The position numbers were made by a program, and so were the translations under genes. A model generated the notes under the pieces. The model had not been told where the DNA came from. It did no database searches and worked only from the letters and a program-made list of their open reading frames with translations. 64,000 nucleotides of DNA from assembly GCF_943737005.1 (NCBI RefSeq), contig NZ_CALSFU010000024.1, forward strand, positions 1-64,000, in the 5' to 3' direction. Numbering within the stretch: the stretch's first letter is position 1; each line of letters opens with the position of its first letter. Source of the DNA: Achromobacter sp. Marseille-Q4962 (GTDB taxonomy: Bacteria; Pseudomonadota; Gammaproteobacteria; Burkholderiales; Burkholderiaceae_B). Below, piece after piece: positions 56,165-64,000 of this stretch.

Positions 56165-58633
56165 ATGGAAAGCCTACATCGCGCCGCTGCGCTCGCCCTG
56201 CCCATCGAGGGCATGACCTGCGCTTCCTGCGTGCGCCGCGTCGAGAAAGCCCTGGGCGCGGTGCCCGGCGTGGCCAAGGCCAGCGTCAATCTCGCCACCG
56301 AGCGCGCCGACATCGCTTTCGACGGGGCCCCCGACGCGCAGGCGGTGGTGCAGGCGGTGCGCAAGGCGGGCTACGACGTGCCGACGCACGAGCTGGACCT
56401 CGCCATCGGCGGCATGACCTGCGCCTCATGCGTGGGCCGGGTCGAGAAAGCCCTGAAATCGGTGCCCGGCGTCACGGGCGCCAGCGTCAACCTGGCCAAT
56501 GGCCGGGCCCAGGTCGCGGCCGTGGGCGGCGTGTCGGTAGCGGCGCTGACGGCGGCCGTGGCCAGGGCCGGCTACGAAGCCACGCCCGTGTCGGGCCAGG
56601 AGGCGGAGCCGGATGCGCTGGACGCCCGCCAGGAAGCCGAGCGCCACGCGCTGCTGCGCGATCTCGTCGTGGCGGCCGTGCTCGCGCTGCCTGTATTCGT
56701 GCTCGAAATGGGCGGGCACATGATCCCCGCTTTCCACCACGCGGTTGCCCACAAGCTGGGCACGCAGACGAGCTGGATTATCCAGTTCGCGCTTGCCACC
56801 GCCGTGTTGGCCGGCCCGGGGCGGCGTTTTTTCGCGGCGGGCATTCCGGCCCTGTTCCGGGGCGCGCCCGACATGAATTCGCTCGTGGCGCTGGGCGCGG
56901 GCGCGGCCTATCTCTATTCCGTCGTCGCCACCTTCGCGCCGGGCCTGTTGCCGGCCGGCACGGTCAACGTGTACTTCGAGGCCGCCGCCGTCATCGTGGC
57001 GCTGATCCTGCTGGGGCGCTACCTGGAAGCCAAGGCCAAGGGCAATACCTCGGCCGCGATCCAGCGGCTGGTGGGCCTGCGGCCCAAGACGGCCCGTGTG
57101 CGGCGCGACGGGCAGGCGCGCGAGGTGCCGCTGGCCGAGGTGGCCGTGGGCGATCTTGTCGAGATCCGGCCCGGGGAGCGCGTGCCGGTGGACGGCGACG
57201 TGCAGGAAGGCAGCAGCTTCGTGGACGAGTCCATGATCAGCGGCGAACCCGTGCCGGTCGAGAAAACGCCCGGCGCGCAGGTGGTGGGCGGCACCGTCAA
57301 CCAGAACGGCGCGCTGACGGTGCGGGCCACGCATGTCGGCGGCGACACGGTGCTGGCGCAGATCATCCGCATGGTGGAGCACGCCCAGGGCGCCAAGCTG
57401 CCCATCCAGGCGCTGGTGGACCGCATCACCATGTGGTTCGTGCCCGCGGTCATGGCCGCGGCGGCGCTGACCTTCGCGCTCTGGCTGCTGTTCGGCCCGC
57501 AGCCGGCGCTGACCTATGCGCTGGTCAATGCGGTGGCGGTGCTCATCATCGCGTGCCCCTGCGCCATGGGCCTGGCCACGCCCACCTCCATCATGGTGGG
57601 TACGGGCAGGGCGGCGCAGCTCGGTGTGCTGTTCCGCAAGGGCGAGGCCCTGCAGTCGCTGCGCAACGCGCGGGTGGTGGCGGTGGACAAGACCGGCACG
57701 CTCACCAGGGGCCGGCCCGAGCTTACGGACCTGGTGCTGGCCGAGGGCATGGCGGAAGCGGGCCGCGACGACATCCTGCGCAAGATCGCTGCCGTGGAGG
57801 CGCGATCCGAGCACCCGATCGCGCAGGCCATCGCGCGCGCGGCCCAGGAACGCGGCCTGGCGCCGGGCCAGGCCGGCGGCTTCGAGTCGCTCACGGGCTT
57901 CGGCGTCGCGGCCACGGTCGACGGCGAGCGCGTGCAGATCGGGGCCGACCGCTACATGGCCCGCCTGGGCCTGGACGTCTCGGGCCTGCGTCCGCAGGCC
58001 GAGCGGCTCGGCGAAGAAGGCAAGACGCCGCTCTACGCCGCTATCGGCGGCAGGCTGGCCGCCATGGTGGCCGTGGCCGATCCCGTCAAGGAAAGTTCGG
58101 CCCAAGCCATCCGCAACCTGCATGCGCAAGGGCTGAAAGTGGCGATGGTGACCGGCGACAACCGGCGCACCGGCCAGGCCATCGCGCGCCAGCTCGGCAT
58201 CGACGAGGTGGTGGCCGAGGTGCTGCCCGACGGCAAGGTCGAGGCGGTCAGGCGGCTGCGCGAGCGTTACGGCGCCGTGGCCTATGTCGGCGATGGCATC
58301 AACGACGCGCCCGCGCTGGCGGAGGCGGACGTGGGCGTGGCCATCGGCACCGGCACCGACATCGCCATCGAGGCCGCCGACGTGGTGCTCATGTCGGGCG
58401 ACCTGGGCGGCGTGCCGACCGCGCTGGGCATCTCGCGCGCCACCATGACCAACATCCGCGAGAACCTGTTCTGGGCCTTCGCCTACAACGTGGCGCTGAT
58501 TCCGGTGGCAGCGGGCGCGCTTTACCCGTTCAACGGCGCCTTGCTCTCGCCCATGTTCGCCGCCGGGGCCATGGCCCTGTCCAGCGTGTTCGTGGTGAGC
58601 AATGCCCTGCGCCTGCGGCGTTTCCGGCCGTAG
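56165..58633 (+). CDS. copA: Cu(I)-exporting P1B-type ATPase
   Basis: An 822-aa copper-exporting ATPase. Two N-terminal metal-binding domains carry GMTCASC (near 16-22 and 83-89). Membrane helices follow, with the transport motif CPC in [15 protein letters not shown]. The soluble domains have phosphorylation site DKTGTLT, TGES-equivalent [19 protein letters not shown] and [19 protein letters not shown] 56165 gives the usual short N-terminus. The 19-bp-spacer promoter upstream suggests CueR control, but no cueR gene is near. Confidence 0.97.
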   Translation: MESLHRAAALALPIEGMTCASCVRRVEKALGAVPGVAKASVNLATERADIAFDGAPDAQAVVQAVRKAGYDVPTHELDLAIGGMTCASCVGRVEKALKSVPGVTGASVNLANGRAQVAAVGGVSVAALTAAVARAGYEATPVSGQEAEPDALDARQEAERHALLRDLVVAAVLALPVFVLEMGGHMIPAFHHAVAHKLGTQTSWIIQFALATAVLAGPGRRFFAAGIPALFRGAPDMNSLVALGAGAAYLYSVVATFAPGLLPAGTVNVYFEAAAVIVALILLGRYLEAKAKGNTSAAIQRLVGLRPKTARVRRDGQAREVPLAEVAVGDLVEIRPGERVPVDGDVQEGSSFVDESMISGEPVPVEKTPGAQVVGGTVNQNGALTVRATHVGGDTVLAQIIRMVEHAQGAKLPIQALVDRITMWFVPAVMAAAALTFALWLLFGPQPALTYALVNAVAVLIIACPCAMGLATPTSIMVGTGRAAQLGVLFRKGEALQSLRNARVVAVDKTGTLTRGRPELTDLVLAEGMAEAGRDDILRKIAAVEARSEHPIAQAIARAAQERGLAPGQAGGFESLTGFGVAATVDGERVQIGADRYMARLGLDVSGLRPQAERLGEEGKTPLYAAIGGRLAAMVAVADPVKESSAQAIRNLHAQGLKVAMVTGDNRRTGQAIARQLGIDEVVAEVLPDGKVEAVRRLRERYGAVAYVGDGINDAPALAEADVGVAIGTGTDIAIEAADVVLMSGDLGGVPTALGISRATMTNIRENLFWAFAYNVALIPVAAGALYPFNGALLSPMFAAGAMALSSVFVVSNALRLRRFRP

Positions 58634-58712
58634 CGCGGGCGGGCGCGGCTTGCGCCCGGGCGCTGCCCGGCATACCCTTGCCCGGCCTTGTTTCCATTTC
58701 GTGGGGTAAGTC

Positions 58713-59300
58713 ATGAGCCGTTCCGTCTCCGCCGTCATCGCGTGCGCGCTGTCGGCCTTCGCCATTGCCGCGCCCGCCCAGGCCCGCGACTACCAGATCG
58801 ATCCCGAGCACACGGAAGTGGTGGTGAGCTGGAGCCACTTCGGATTTTCCAGGCCGACCGCGCACGCGGGCGGCATCGAGGGCGTGCTGCGCTACGACGC
58901 GGCGCGCCCGGCCGCTTCCTCGGTCACGCTGCGCGTGCCCGTGGAAAGCCTGACCTCGCACGTGCCCAAGCTGGACGAGATGCTGCGCGGCCCCGAGTTC
59001 TTCGACGCCGCCACGTATCCCTACATCCGTTTCGAAAGCACGTCGGTGCGCGACCAGGGAGACGGCCGGCTGCGCATCGAGGGCGTGTTGCGCATCAAGA
59101 ACCACGAGCAGCCGGTGGTGCTGGAAGCCGTGCGCAACCGCGAAGGCACGCATCCGCGCGCGGGACGGCCGGCGGTGGGGTTCGACGCCACGGCCACGCT
59201 CAAGCGTGGCGACTTCGGCGTGGGCGCCTATGCGCCCGACGTCAGCGACGACGTGGAGCTGCGCATTACCGTCGAGGCGCTGGCCGCCGCCGCGCCCTGA
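58713..59300 (+). CDS. YceI-family periplasmic protein
   Basis: A 195-aa YceI protein: signal peptide about 1-24 ending AQA, then a lipocalin-like barrel that in relatives binds isoprenoid or amide lipids. YQIDPEHTEVVVSWSHFGFS and FFDAATYPYIRFESTSV are family signatures. It is periplasmic and may relate to isoprenoid quinone or acid stress. It follows copA by 79 bp on the same strand, which may be coincidence. Confidence 0.92.
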   Translation: MSRSVSAVIACALSAFAIAAPAQARDYQIDPEHTEVVVSWSHFGFSRPTAHAGGIEGVLRYDAARPAASSVTLRVPVESLTSHVPKLDEMLRGPEFFDAATYPYIRFESTSVRDQGDGRLRIEGVLRIKNHEQPVVLEAVRNREGTHPRAGRPAVGFDATATLKRGDFGVGAYAPDVSDDVELRITVEALAAAAP

Positions 59301-59328
59301 CGCAACCAAGGCGCTCCCAGGGCGCCGC

Positions 59329-60099
59329 TCAGGCGCCGCCCACGCGGAATTCGCGCCAGCGGCGGCCGCCGATCTCGAGCAAGGCGCGCAGGCAGGCCGG
59401 ACTCATGGGCGGCGATAGCATCGCGCCCTGCAGCAGGACGTTGGCGTAAGGCCGCAGCCCCTGCACCTCGGCCGGCGTGTCGGCGTTGCGCACCAGCACG
59501 GGCAGCCGGACCCGCGAGGCCAGATCGATCAGCGAGGCCAGACGGGCCTGCAGCGGCGGCGAGGCGGAAAAACCCGAGGGCAGGCCGATGTGCACTCCCG
59601 TGACGCGCAAGCCGTCGTGGCGGTTGGCGGACTGCAGGCGCGCGCGCAGGCCGACGCTGAATTCGGTGTAGGAAGCGAACAATTCGGCGCGGGGATGCAA
59701 CGGCGCCACCAGGGGGATCAGGAAGGTGACCAGCTCGGCCGGATAACAGGCGGAAACCGGGCCGGCGCGAAAGGCGCCCGGACTCGCGTGCAGCAATCCG
59801 TCCTGCAGGCGCAGGCCGTCGCTTTCCCAGAAGCCGTCGGCGGTCCAGCGCGAATGGGGCGGCAGAGGCAGCCAGTCCAGCAGCACCGGCACCCGCGCCC
59901 GCAGGCCGTCGAGCGACTGCGCCGCCTTGGCCAGCGCGCTTCCCAGGCTTGCCGCCGGGCCCGGGCGCAAGGGCTGCGCGGTGTACTGCACCGCGTATTC
60001 GTGCACGCGGCTGTCGGAGGAGAAGACGGGCCGGAAGTTCAGCGTTTCCGATGGCGCCCGGGACTTGGGCGCGCGTGCCGCGGCGGCGTGTCGATTCAC
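59329..60099 (-). CDS. degenerate EAL-like protein
   Basis: About 256 aa. The C-terminal part (LIDLASRVRLPVLVRNADTP, then LRPYANVLLQGAMLSPPMSP) aligns with the end of EAL domains (AEGVE and QGY-P regions), but the catalytic residues are gone: VRNADTPAE replaces AEGVE. The N-terminal half (VHEYAVQYTAQPL) corresponds to the start of the barrel without the EAL motif. It cannot hydrolyse c-di-GMP but might bind it. The start is unclear: GTG 60099 is used; a longer frame from a GTG at 60324 has an Arg-rich, non-coding-looking N-terminus. Confidence 0.6.
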   Translation of the reverse strand: MNRHAAAARAPKSRAPSETLNFRPVFSSDSRVHEYAVQYTAQPLRPGPAASLGSALAKAAQSLDGLRARVPVLLDWLPLPPHSRWTADGFWESDGLRLQDGLLHASPGAFRAGPVSACYPAELVTFLIPLVAPLHPRAELFASYTEFSVGLRARLQSANRHDGLRVTGVHIGLPSGFSASPPLQARLASLIDLASRVRLPVLVRNADTPAEVQGLRPYANVLLQGAMLSPPMSPACLRALLEIGGRRWREFRVGGA

Positions 60100-60491
60100 G
60101 AGGCAGTCAGTTCCAGGAGCGGCGCTGCGGCGTGGCTGGGGCGAAAGGCGCGCCGCCGGGCAGCGTCGGGGATCGCGGGCGGCGGGGCGTGCGGATCGGC
60201 GCGCCCCGCCATGGCGGCTTCGCTGCGCCGCGCCCGGCCTGAAACGTGATCGCGCAGTCAGGTGCGCGGTTAGGACGGGAAAGGTCGTTGGGTTGTGGGT
60301 TAAGACATCATTGCCTTGTCGCACGCTTGGCAGCCGCCAGGGTGCGTGGGCATATTTAACTTTACATAATACACATTATGCGTAAATTGTAGCCAGCAAG
60401 AGCTGCCCCTGCCCGAGTCCCTGTGCCACGAGCCCGCGGCGGCGCTTTCCCGTCCCTGTCCGTATGGACATGCCTATTCGATGGACGCGTG
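60100..60491. other. 392-bp gap with AT-rich palindromic segment
   Basis: No gene seen. It has an AT-rich part at about 60350-60392 with the palindrome CATAAT-ACAC-ATTATG and flanking TTTAC/GTAAA half-sites, a likely promoter/operator for the minus-strand EAL-like gene. The remainder is GC-rich. Confidence 0.45.
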
Positions 60492-61508
60492 TCAGCCAGC
60501 CGTGTTGGCGCCTGGCGTCGTTGCCGGCGCCAGGCGCTGCGCCATCGGATAGGCGTCGATGTATTCGCGGAAGGCTTTCAGAAACGAGGCTTCGGCCGCG
60601 GTCTGCGGGGCGTCGCGGTGCCACAGCAGGTGCAGGTCCACGGTGCACACGCCTTCGCCGGGCGGCAGCCGCCACAGCAGTCCCTGCTCGACGTCGGCCT
60701 GGACGCTGTGTTCCGGCAGGCAGCCGATGCCGAAGCCGGCGATCAGCAGGCGCTTGACTTCGTCGTGCTGGGTAGAGGTTGCGACGATGCGGCCGGAAAA
60801 GCCGCGCTGGTCGCGGAAGATGGTGAGCGGCGAGAGGCTGTCGCCCAGCGCGTCGCTGGCGAACGACACGAAATTCTCCCCCAGCAGGTCGTCGATGCGG
60901 ATGTCGGTCTTGCCGAACAGCGCATGGTTGCGGCCGCAGAAAAGCGCGTAGCGCTGCTGGAGGAAGATCTTGTGCTCCAGCCGCTTGGGAATCTGGCGGC
61001 ACACGGCGATGCCGGCGCTGGCGCCGCGCTGCTGCATGAGGGCGACGATTTCGCTGCTGGGCAGCACGTCCATCTGGACTTCGATCCGCGGATAGGCGCG
61101 GTGGAAATGCGCCCAGAAGCTGTCGTAGACGCCGGAATGGATGCGGCTCGCGACGAGCAGATGGATCCGGCCCGCGGTTTCGACCTCGGTCTGCGACACC
61201 TCGGTCAGCAGCTGCGCCACGTTGCCGTAAATGGCTTGTGCGGCGCGGCGCACTTCTTCTCCGGCGTTCGTGATGGTGAACGCCGTGTTGTGCCGCTCGA
61301 TCAGGCGGCGCTGGAGCTGCTCTTCGAGGCGCCGCAGCGCCTGGCTGACGGCGGACTGGGTCAGGTGCAGCTTGGCGGCCGCGCCGCTGATGCTGCGCTC
61401 CTGGACGATGACCAGGAACGTGCGCAGCAGGTTCCAGTCGAGGCGATCGCCTGGCCGCAGCGCGGCGGGAGTCGGTTTGGGCTGGGCAGGCATGGTGTCG
61501 GGCGGCAT
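60492..61508 (-). CDS. LysR-family transcriptional regulator
   Basis: A 338-aa LysR regulator. HTH about 24-83 (LDWNLLRTFLVIVQERSISG, SQALRRLEEQLQRRLIER). An effector-binding domain of the periplasmic-binding fold follows (about 110-315). The effector is unknown. It is divergent from the MHS transporter gene at 61676; the 167-bp gap is AT-rich (ATCAATATTAATAC and TTGATTATTAATAA segments at about 61564-61600), where such regulators normally bind. Confidence 0.93.
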   Translation of the reverse strand: MPPDTMPAQPKPTPAALRPGDRLDWNLLRTFLVIVQERSISGAAAKLHLTQSAVSQALRRLEEQLQRRLIERHNTAFTITNAGEEVRRAAQAIYGNVAQLLTEVSQTEVETAGRIHLLVASRIHSGVYDSFWAHFHRAYPRIEVQMDVLPSSEIVALMQQRGASAGIAVCRQIPKRLEHKIFLQQRYALFCGRNHALFGKTDIRIDDLLGENFVSFASDALGDSLSPLTIFRDQRGFSGRIVATSTQHDEVKRLLIAGFGIGCLPEHSVQADVEQGLLWRLPPGEGVCTVDLHLLWHRDAPQTAAEASFLKAFREYIDAYPMAQRLAPATTPGANTAG

Positions 61509-61675
61509 GTCGGGGTTTTTCGGCGGAATTGACGGCGGTGGACGGCGGGATCGCGCCGTATGGCATCAATATTAATACTATTTAAGTTGATTATTAATAA
61601 GCATAAATTGACGTTATATCAGCCCGGAGCGATAAACGCGGCTTCGAATAACGACATGCGTTCGAGGAGACTCTC

Positions 61676-63004
61676 ATGGCTGGTTCCGCCAGTTTTCCCG
61701 TCGCGCGGCAGCCCGTGCGCGCCGCGACCGCCGCCTTTATCGGCACAACCATCGAGTGGTACGACTTCTACATCTACGCCACGGCCGCGGCGCTGGTGTT
61801 CGGCAAGGTATTTTTTCCCACGGCCGATCCGTTCGTCAGCACCATGGCGTCGTTCGGCACCTTCGCCGCGGGGTTTCTGGCGCGGCCGCTGGGCGGCGTG
61901 GTGTTTGGGCACCTGGGCGACCGAGTGGGCCGCAAGAAGGCCTTGATGGCAACCCTGGTCATCATGGGCGTGGCCACGGTCGGCATCGGCCTGCTTCCCA
62001 GCTACGCCATGGCCGGGTTCTGGGCCCCTGCCCTGTTGCTGCTGCTGCGGCTGGCGCAAGGGCTGGCCGTCGGCGGCGAATGGGGCGGCGCGGTGCTGAT
62101 GGCCGGCGAGCACGCGTCGCAGGGGCGGCGCACGTTCGCCGCGTCTTTCGCGCAGCTCGGCAGCCCGGCCGGCCTGATCCTGTCGCTGCTGGCGTTCCGG
62201 CTGCTCACCGGGCTGGACGAAACCGCCTTTGCGGGCTGGGGCTGGCGGATACCGTTCCTCGTCAGCGCGGTCCTGCTGGTCGTGGGCTATTTCATCCGCG
62301 TGGGCGTGAACGAGTCCCCCGACTTCGCCCGGGTGCTGGCGCAGCAGGAACGGGCGGAAGTACCGGCCAAGGAGGTGCTTCGCACCGCATGGCGCACGGT
62401 GCTGCTCTGCATGGGGGTATGCACCGTGGCCATCGGCGGCATCTACTTCACCAACACATTCATGCTGTCGTACACGACGCAGACCATGGGACTGGACCGC
62501 GCGCTGATCCTGGACTGTCTTTTCGTGGTGGCGATCATCCAGTTCTTCGTGCAGCCGCTGGCCGCCTGGCTGGCCGACGCGGCGGGCCCGGCCCGCGTGC
62601 TGATCGGTGCCGCGTTCTGTTCGGTGCTGGCGCCCTACCCTATGTTCATGCTGGTCAACCACGGCAGCGCCTACAGCATCATCGCCGGGATCGCGATCGT
62701 GCTGGTATTCATGGCCACGATCTACTCGGCCATGGCCGGCTACATCAGTTCGGCGTTCCAGACCCACATCCGCTATTCGGGCATCTCGCTGTCATACCAA
62801 TTCTGCGGCGCTATCGCGGGCGGGCTGACGCCGCTGATCGGCACCTGGATCTCGCACCGGTATCCGGGTCAATGGCTGCCGCTGGCGTTTTTTTATTCCG
62901 TGCTTTCCGCCATCACGCTGGTTTCCATCTGGGGCCTGGCCGCGCACAAGCGCCGGCTCGTGCGGTCCGCGCCCAACGCGCGCGCGGCTAAAGCCTCGGC
63001 CTGA
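61676..63004 (+). CDS. MHS-family MFS metabolite:proton symporter
   Basis: A 442-aa metabolite:H+ symporter of the MHS family (ShiA/ProP/KgtP type) with 12 transmembrane segments. TIEWYDFYIYATAAALVFGK, FGHLGDRVGRKKAL and GLAVGGEWGGAVLMAGEHA are diagnostic. It imports an organic acid or amino-acid-like compound. ATG has GAGGAG ahead. It is followed by an M20 peptidase 34 bp on, which suggests the imported substrate is an N-acylated amino acid or similar; the LysR at 60492 would control it. Confidence 0.95.
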   Translation: MAGSASFPVARQPVRAATAAFIGTTIEWYDFYIYATAAALVFGKVFFPTADPFVSTMASFGTFAAGFLARPLGGVVFGHLGDRVGRKKALMATLVIMGVATVGIGLLPSYAMAGFWAPALLLLLRLAQGLAVGGEWGGAVLMAGEHASQGRRTFAASFAQLGSPAGLILSLLAFRLLTGLDETAFAGWGWRIPFLVSAVLLVVGYFIRVGVNESPDFARVLAQQERAEVPAKEVLRTAWRTVLLCMGVCTVAIGGIYFTNTFMLSYTTQTMGLDRALILDCLFVVAIIQFFVQPLAAWLADAAGPARVLIGAAFCSVLAPYPMFMLVNHGSAYSIIAGIAIVLVFMATIYSAMAGYISSAFQTHIRYSGISLSYQFCGAIAGGLTPLIGTWISHRYPGQWLPLAFFYSVLSAITLVSIWGLAAHKRRLVRSAPNARAAKASA

Positions 63005-63038
63005 CCAGGCCCATCACCATCATTTACGAGGAATGAAC

Positions 63039-64000
63039 ATGACGCAGACGCAACCCGCAGCACTGACCGAAGAACAGATCCGCGACATCCTGCGGGCCGT
63101 CGACGACCGCTTCGATGCGCAAGTGGCGTTCACGCAGGATCTCGTGCGCTTTCCGTCGCTGCGGGAGCAGGAGCACACCGCTCAGGATTTTCTGTTCGAG
63201 GCGATGCGCGAACGCGGCTTCGCGATGGACCGCTGGAAAATCGACATCGACGACATCCGGTCGCATCCCGGCTTCGGTCCCGTGACCGTATCGTACGAGA
63301 ATGCCTTCAATGTGGTGGGCACGTACCGGCCCGAGACGCAGGCCGGGCGCTCCCTCATCCTGAACGGCCACATCGACGTGGTGCCCACGGGCCCGCTGGA
63401 TATGTGGAGCCGGTCGCCCTGGGACCCGGCCATCGTCGACGGCTGGATGTACGGCCGGGGCGCCGCCGACATGAAGGCCGGCCTGGCCGCGAACCTGTTC
63501 GCCTACGACGCGGTGCGCGCCGCGGGATACCGGCCGGCCGCGCCCATCTATTTCCAGTCCGTCGTCGAGGAGGAATGCACCGGCAACGGCGCGCTGGCCG
63601 CGCTGTTGCGCGGCTACCAGGCCGATGCCGTGATCATTCCCGAGCCCGAAGAGAACATGCTGGTGCGGGCCAATGTGGGCGTGCTGTGGTTCAAGGTGCG
63701 GGTGCGCGGCCGCCCGAGCCATACGCGCGAGATGGACAGCGGGTTCAACGCCATCGATGCCGCCTACGCCGCGATGCAGGCCCTGCGCAAGCTCGAAGCG
63801 CAATGGAACGGCCAGCATCGTTGCCACCGGCATTTCGAGCACCTCGACCACCCCATCAACTTCAATATCGGCAAGATCGAAGGCGGAGACTGGCCCTCGA
63901 CGGTGCCGCCGTGGTGCGAATTCGATGTGCGCGCGGCCATTTATCCGGGCACGACGGCCGACGAGGCCCGCGAGCAGATCGAGGCCTGCCTGCGCGAGGC
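63039..64000 (+). CDS. ArgE/DapE-type M20 deacetylase or peptidase (partial)
   Basis: Runs off the window end; 320 residues visible. M20 metallopeptidase/deacetylase: metal ligands H111 and D113 in LNGHIDVVP, D144 in GRGAADMKAG, catalytic Glu in VVEEE (176-178) and metal Glu near PEPEEN. The dimerisation domain begins about 215 (WFKVRVRGRPSH). It cleaves an amide bond of an N-acyl amino acid or peptide. ATG 63039 is chosen for GAGGA six bases upstream over an ATG six bases earlier. It is cotranscribed with the MHS transporter. Confidence 0.92.
   Translation, partial: MTQTQPAALTEEQIRDILRAVDDRFDAQVAFTQDLVRFPSLREQEHTAQDFLFEAMRERGFAMDRWKIDIDDIRSHPGFGPVTVSYENAFNVVGTYRPETQAGRSLILNGHIDVVPTGPLDMWSRSPWDPAIVDGWMYGRGAADMKAGLAANLFAYDAVRAAGYRPAAPIYFQSVVEEECTGNGALAALLRGYQADAVIIPEPEENMLVRANVGVLWFKVRVRGRPSHTREMDSGFNAIDAAYAAMQALRKLEAQWNGQHRCHRHFEHLDHPINFNIGKIEGGDWPSTVPPWCEFDVRAAIYPGTTADEAREQIEACLRE

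Noticed and set aside
53776-58633. The recombinase to copA segment as a proven genomic island
   Set aside because: No tRNA target, flanking direct repeats or codon-use change could be shown; kept only as a hypothesis.

Overview
The window is high-GC DNA (roughly 70 percent) with dense, bidirectional gene packing and many ATGA stop/start overlaps. Gene content (DUF3182, DUF3309, a GlgE with a long N-terminal extension, an MHS-type transporter next to an M20 peptidase) suggests a betaproteobacterium of the Burkholderiales, most like the Alcaligenaceae (Bordetella/Achromobacter group). This is inferred from protein resemblance only; no rRNA or tRNA gene was seen.

Region 1 (67-2695) holds two divergent sigma-54 enhancer-binding proteins (EBPs). 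One has no receiver domain; the other is an NtrC-type response regulator. No histidine kinase lies beside them.

Region 2 (2850-44190) is a stress island. It contains ku-ligD end-joining repair; a 19-kb GlgE/TreS/TreYZ glycogen-trehalose operon (glgA, glgE, treS-maltokinase, glgB, glgX, treZ, malQ, treY); a PfpI/DJ-1 operon; a universal stress protein behind an ANR/FNR-like box; two DUF883/ElaB-type membrane-anchored proteins; several small Pro/Gly/charged proteins predicted to be disordered; a Cys-rich copper-storage-like protein; DUF3182; a PGI-like SIS protein; and a ybhP-clsB-ybhN membrane-lipid operon. Its most notable property is that twelve near-identical sites of the form GGGCAYG-N4-TTGCTG (GG-N10-GC, the -24/-12 sigma-54 architecture) occur here. 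Eleven lie directly upstream of, and point at, gene starts (one of these, at 9003-9019, has a weaker -24 element), and one faces the 3' end of an EBP gene. The best reading is that this desiccation/osmotic/DNA-damage module is a sigma-54 regulon, probably driven by the two EBPs at its left edge.

Region 3 (44209-53551) is ordinary chromosome: MgtC, a TerC-CBS-CorC protein, chromate transporter, a crotonase-fold protein lacking both catalytic glutamates, a Bcr/CflA exporter, a SelW-like protein, a 49-aa protein between an AT-rich leader and a strong hairpin, and a membrane diguanylate cyclase.

Region 4 (53776-58633) has a tyrosine recombinase divergent from a KfrA-like DNA-binding coiled-coil protein across an AT-rich operator-like gap, followed by a CopA copper ATPase with a MerR-type 19-bp-spacer promoter. 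Region 5 (58713-64000) has a YceI protein, a degenerate EAL-like protein, and a LysR regulator divergent from an MHS transporter and an M20 deacetylase/peptidase that runs off the window end.
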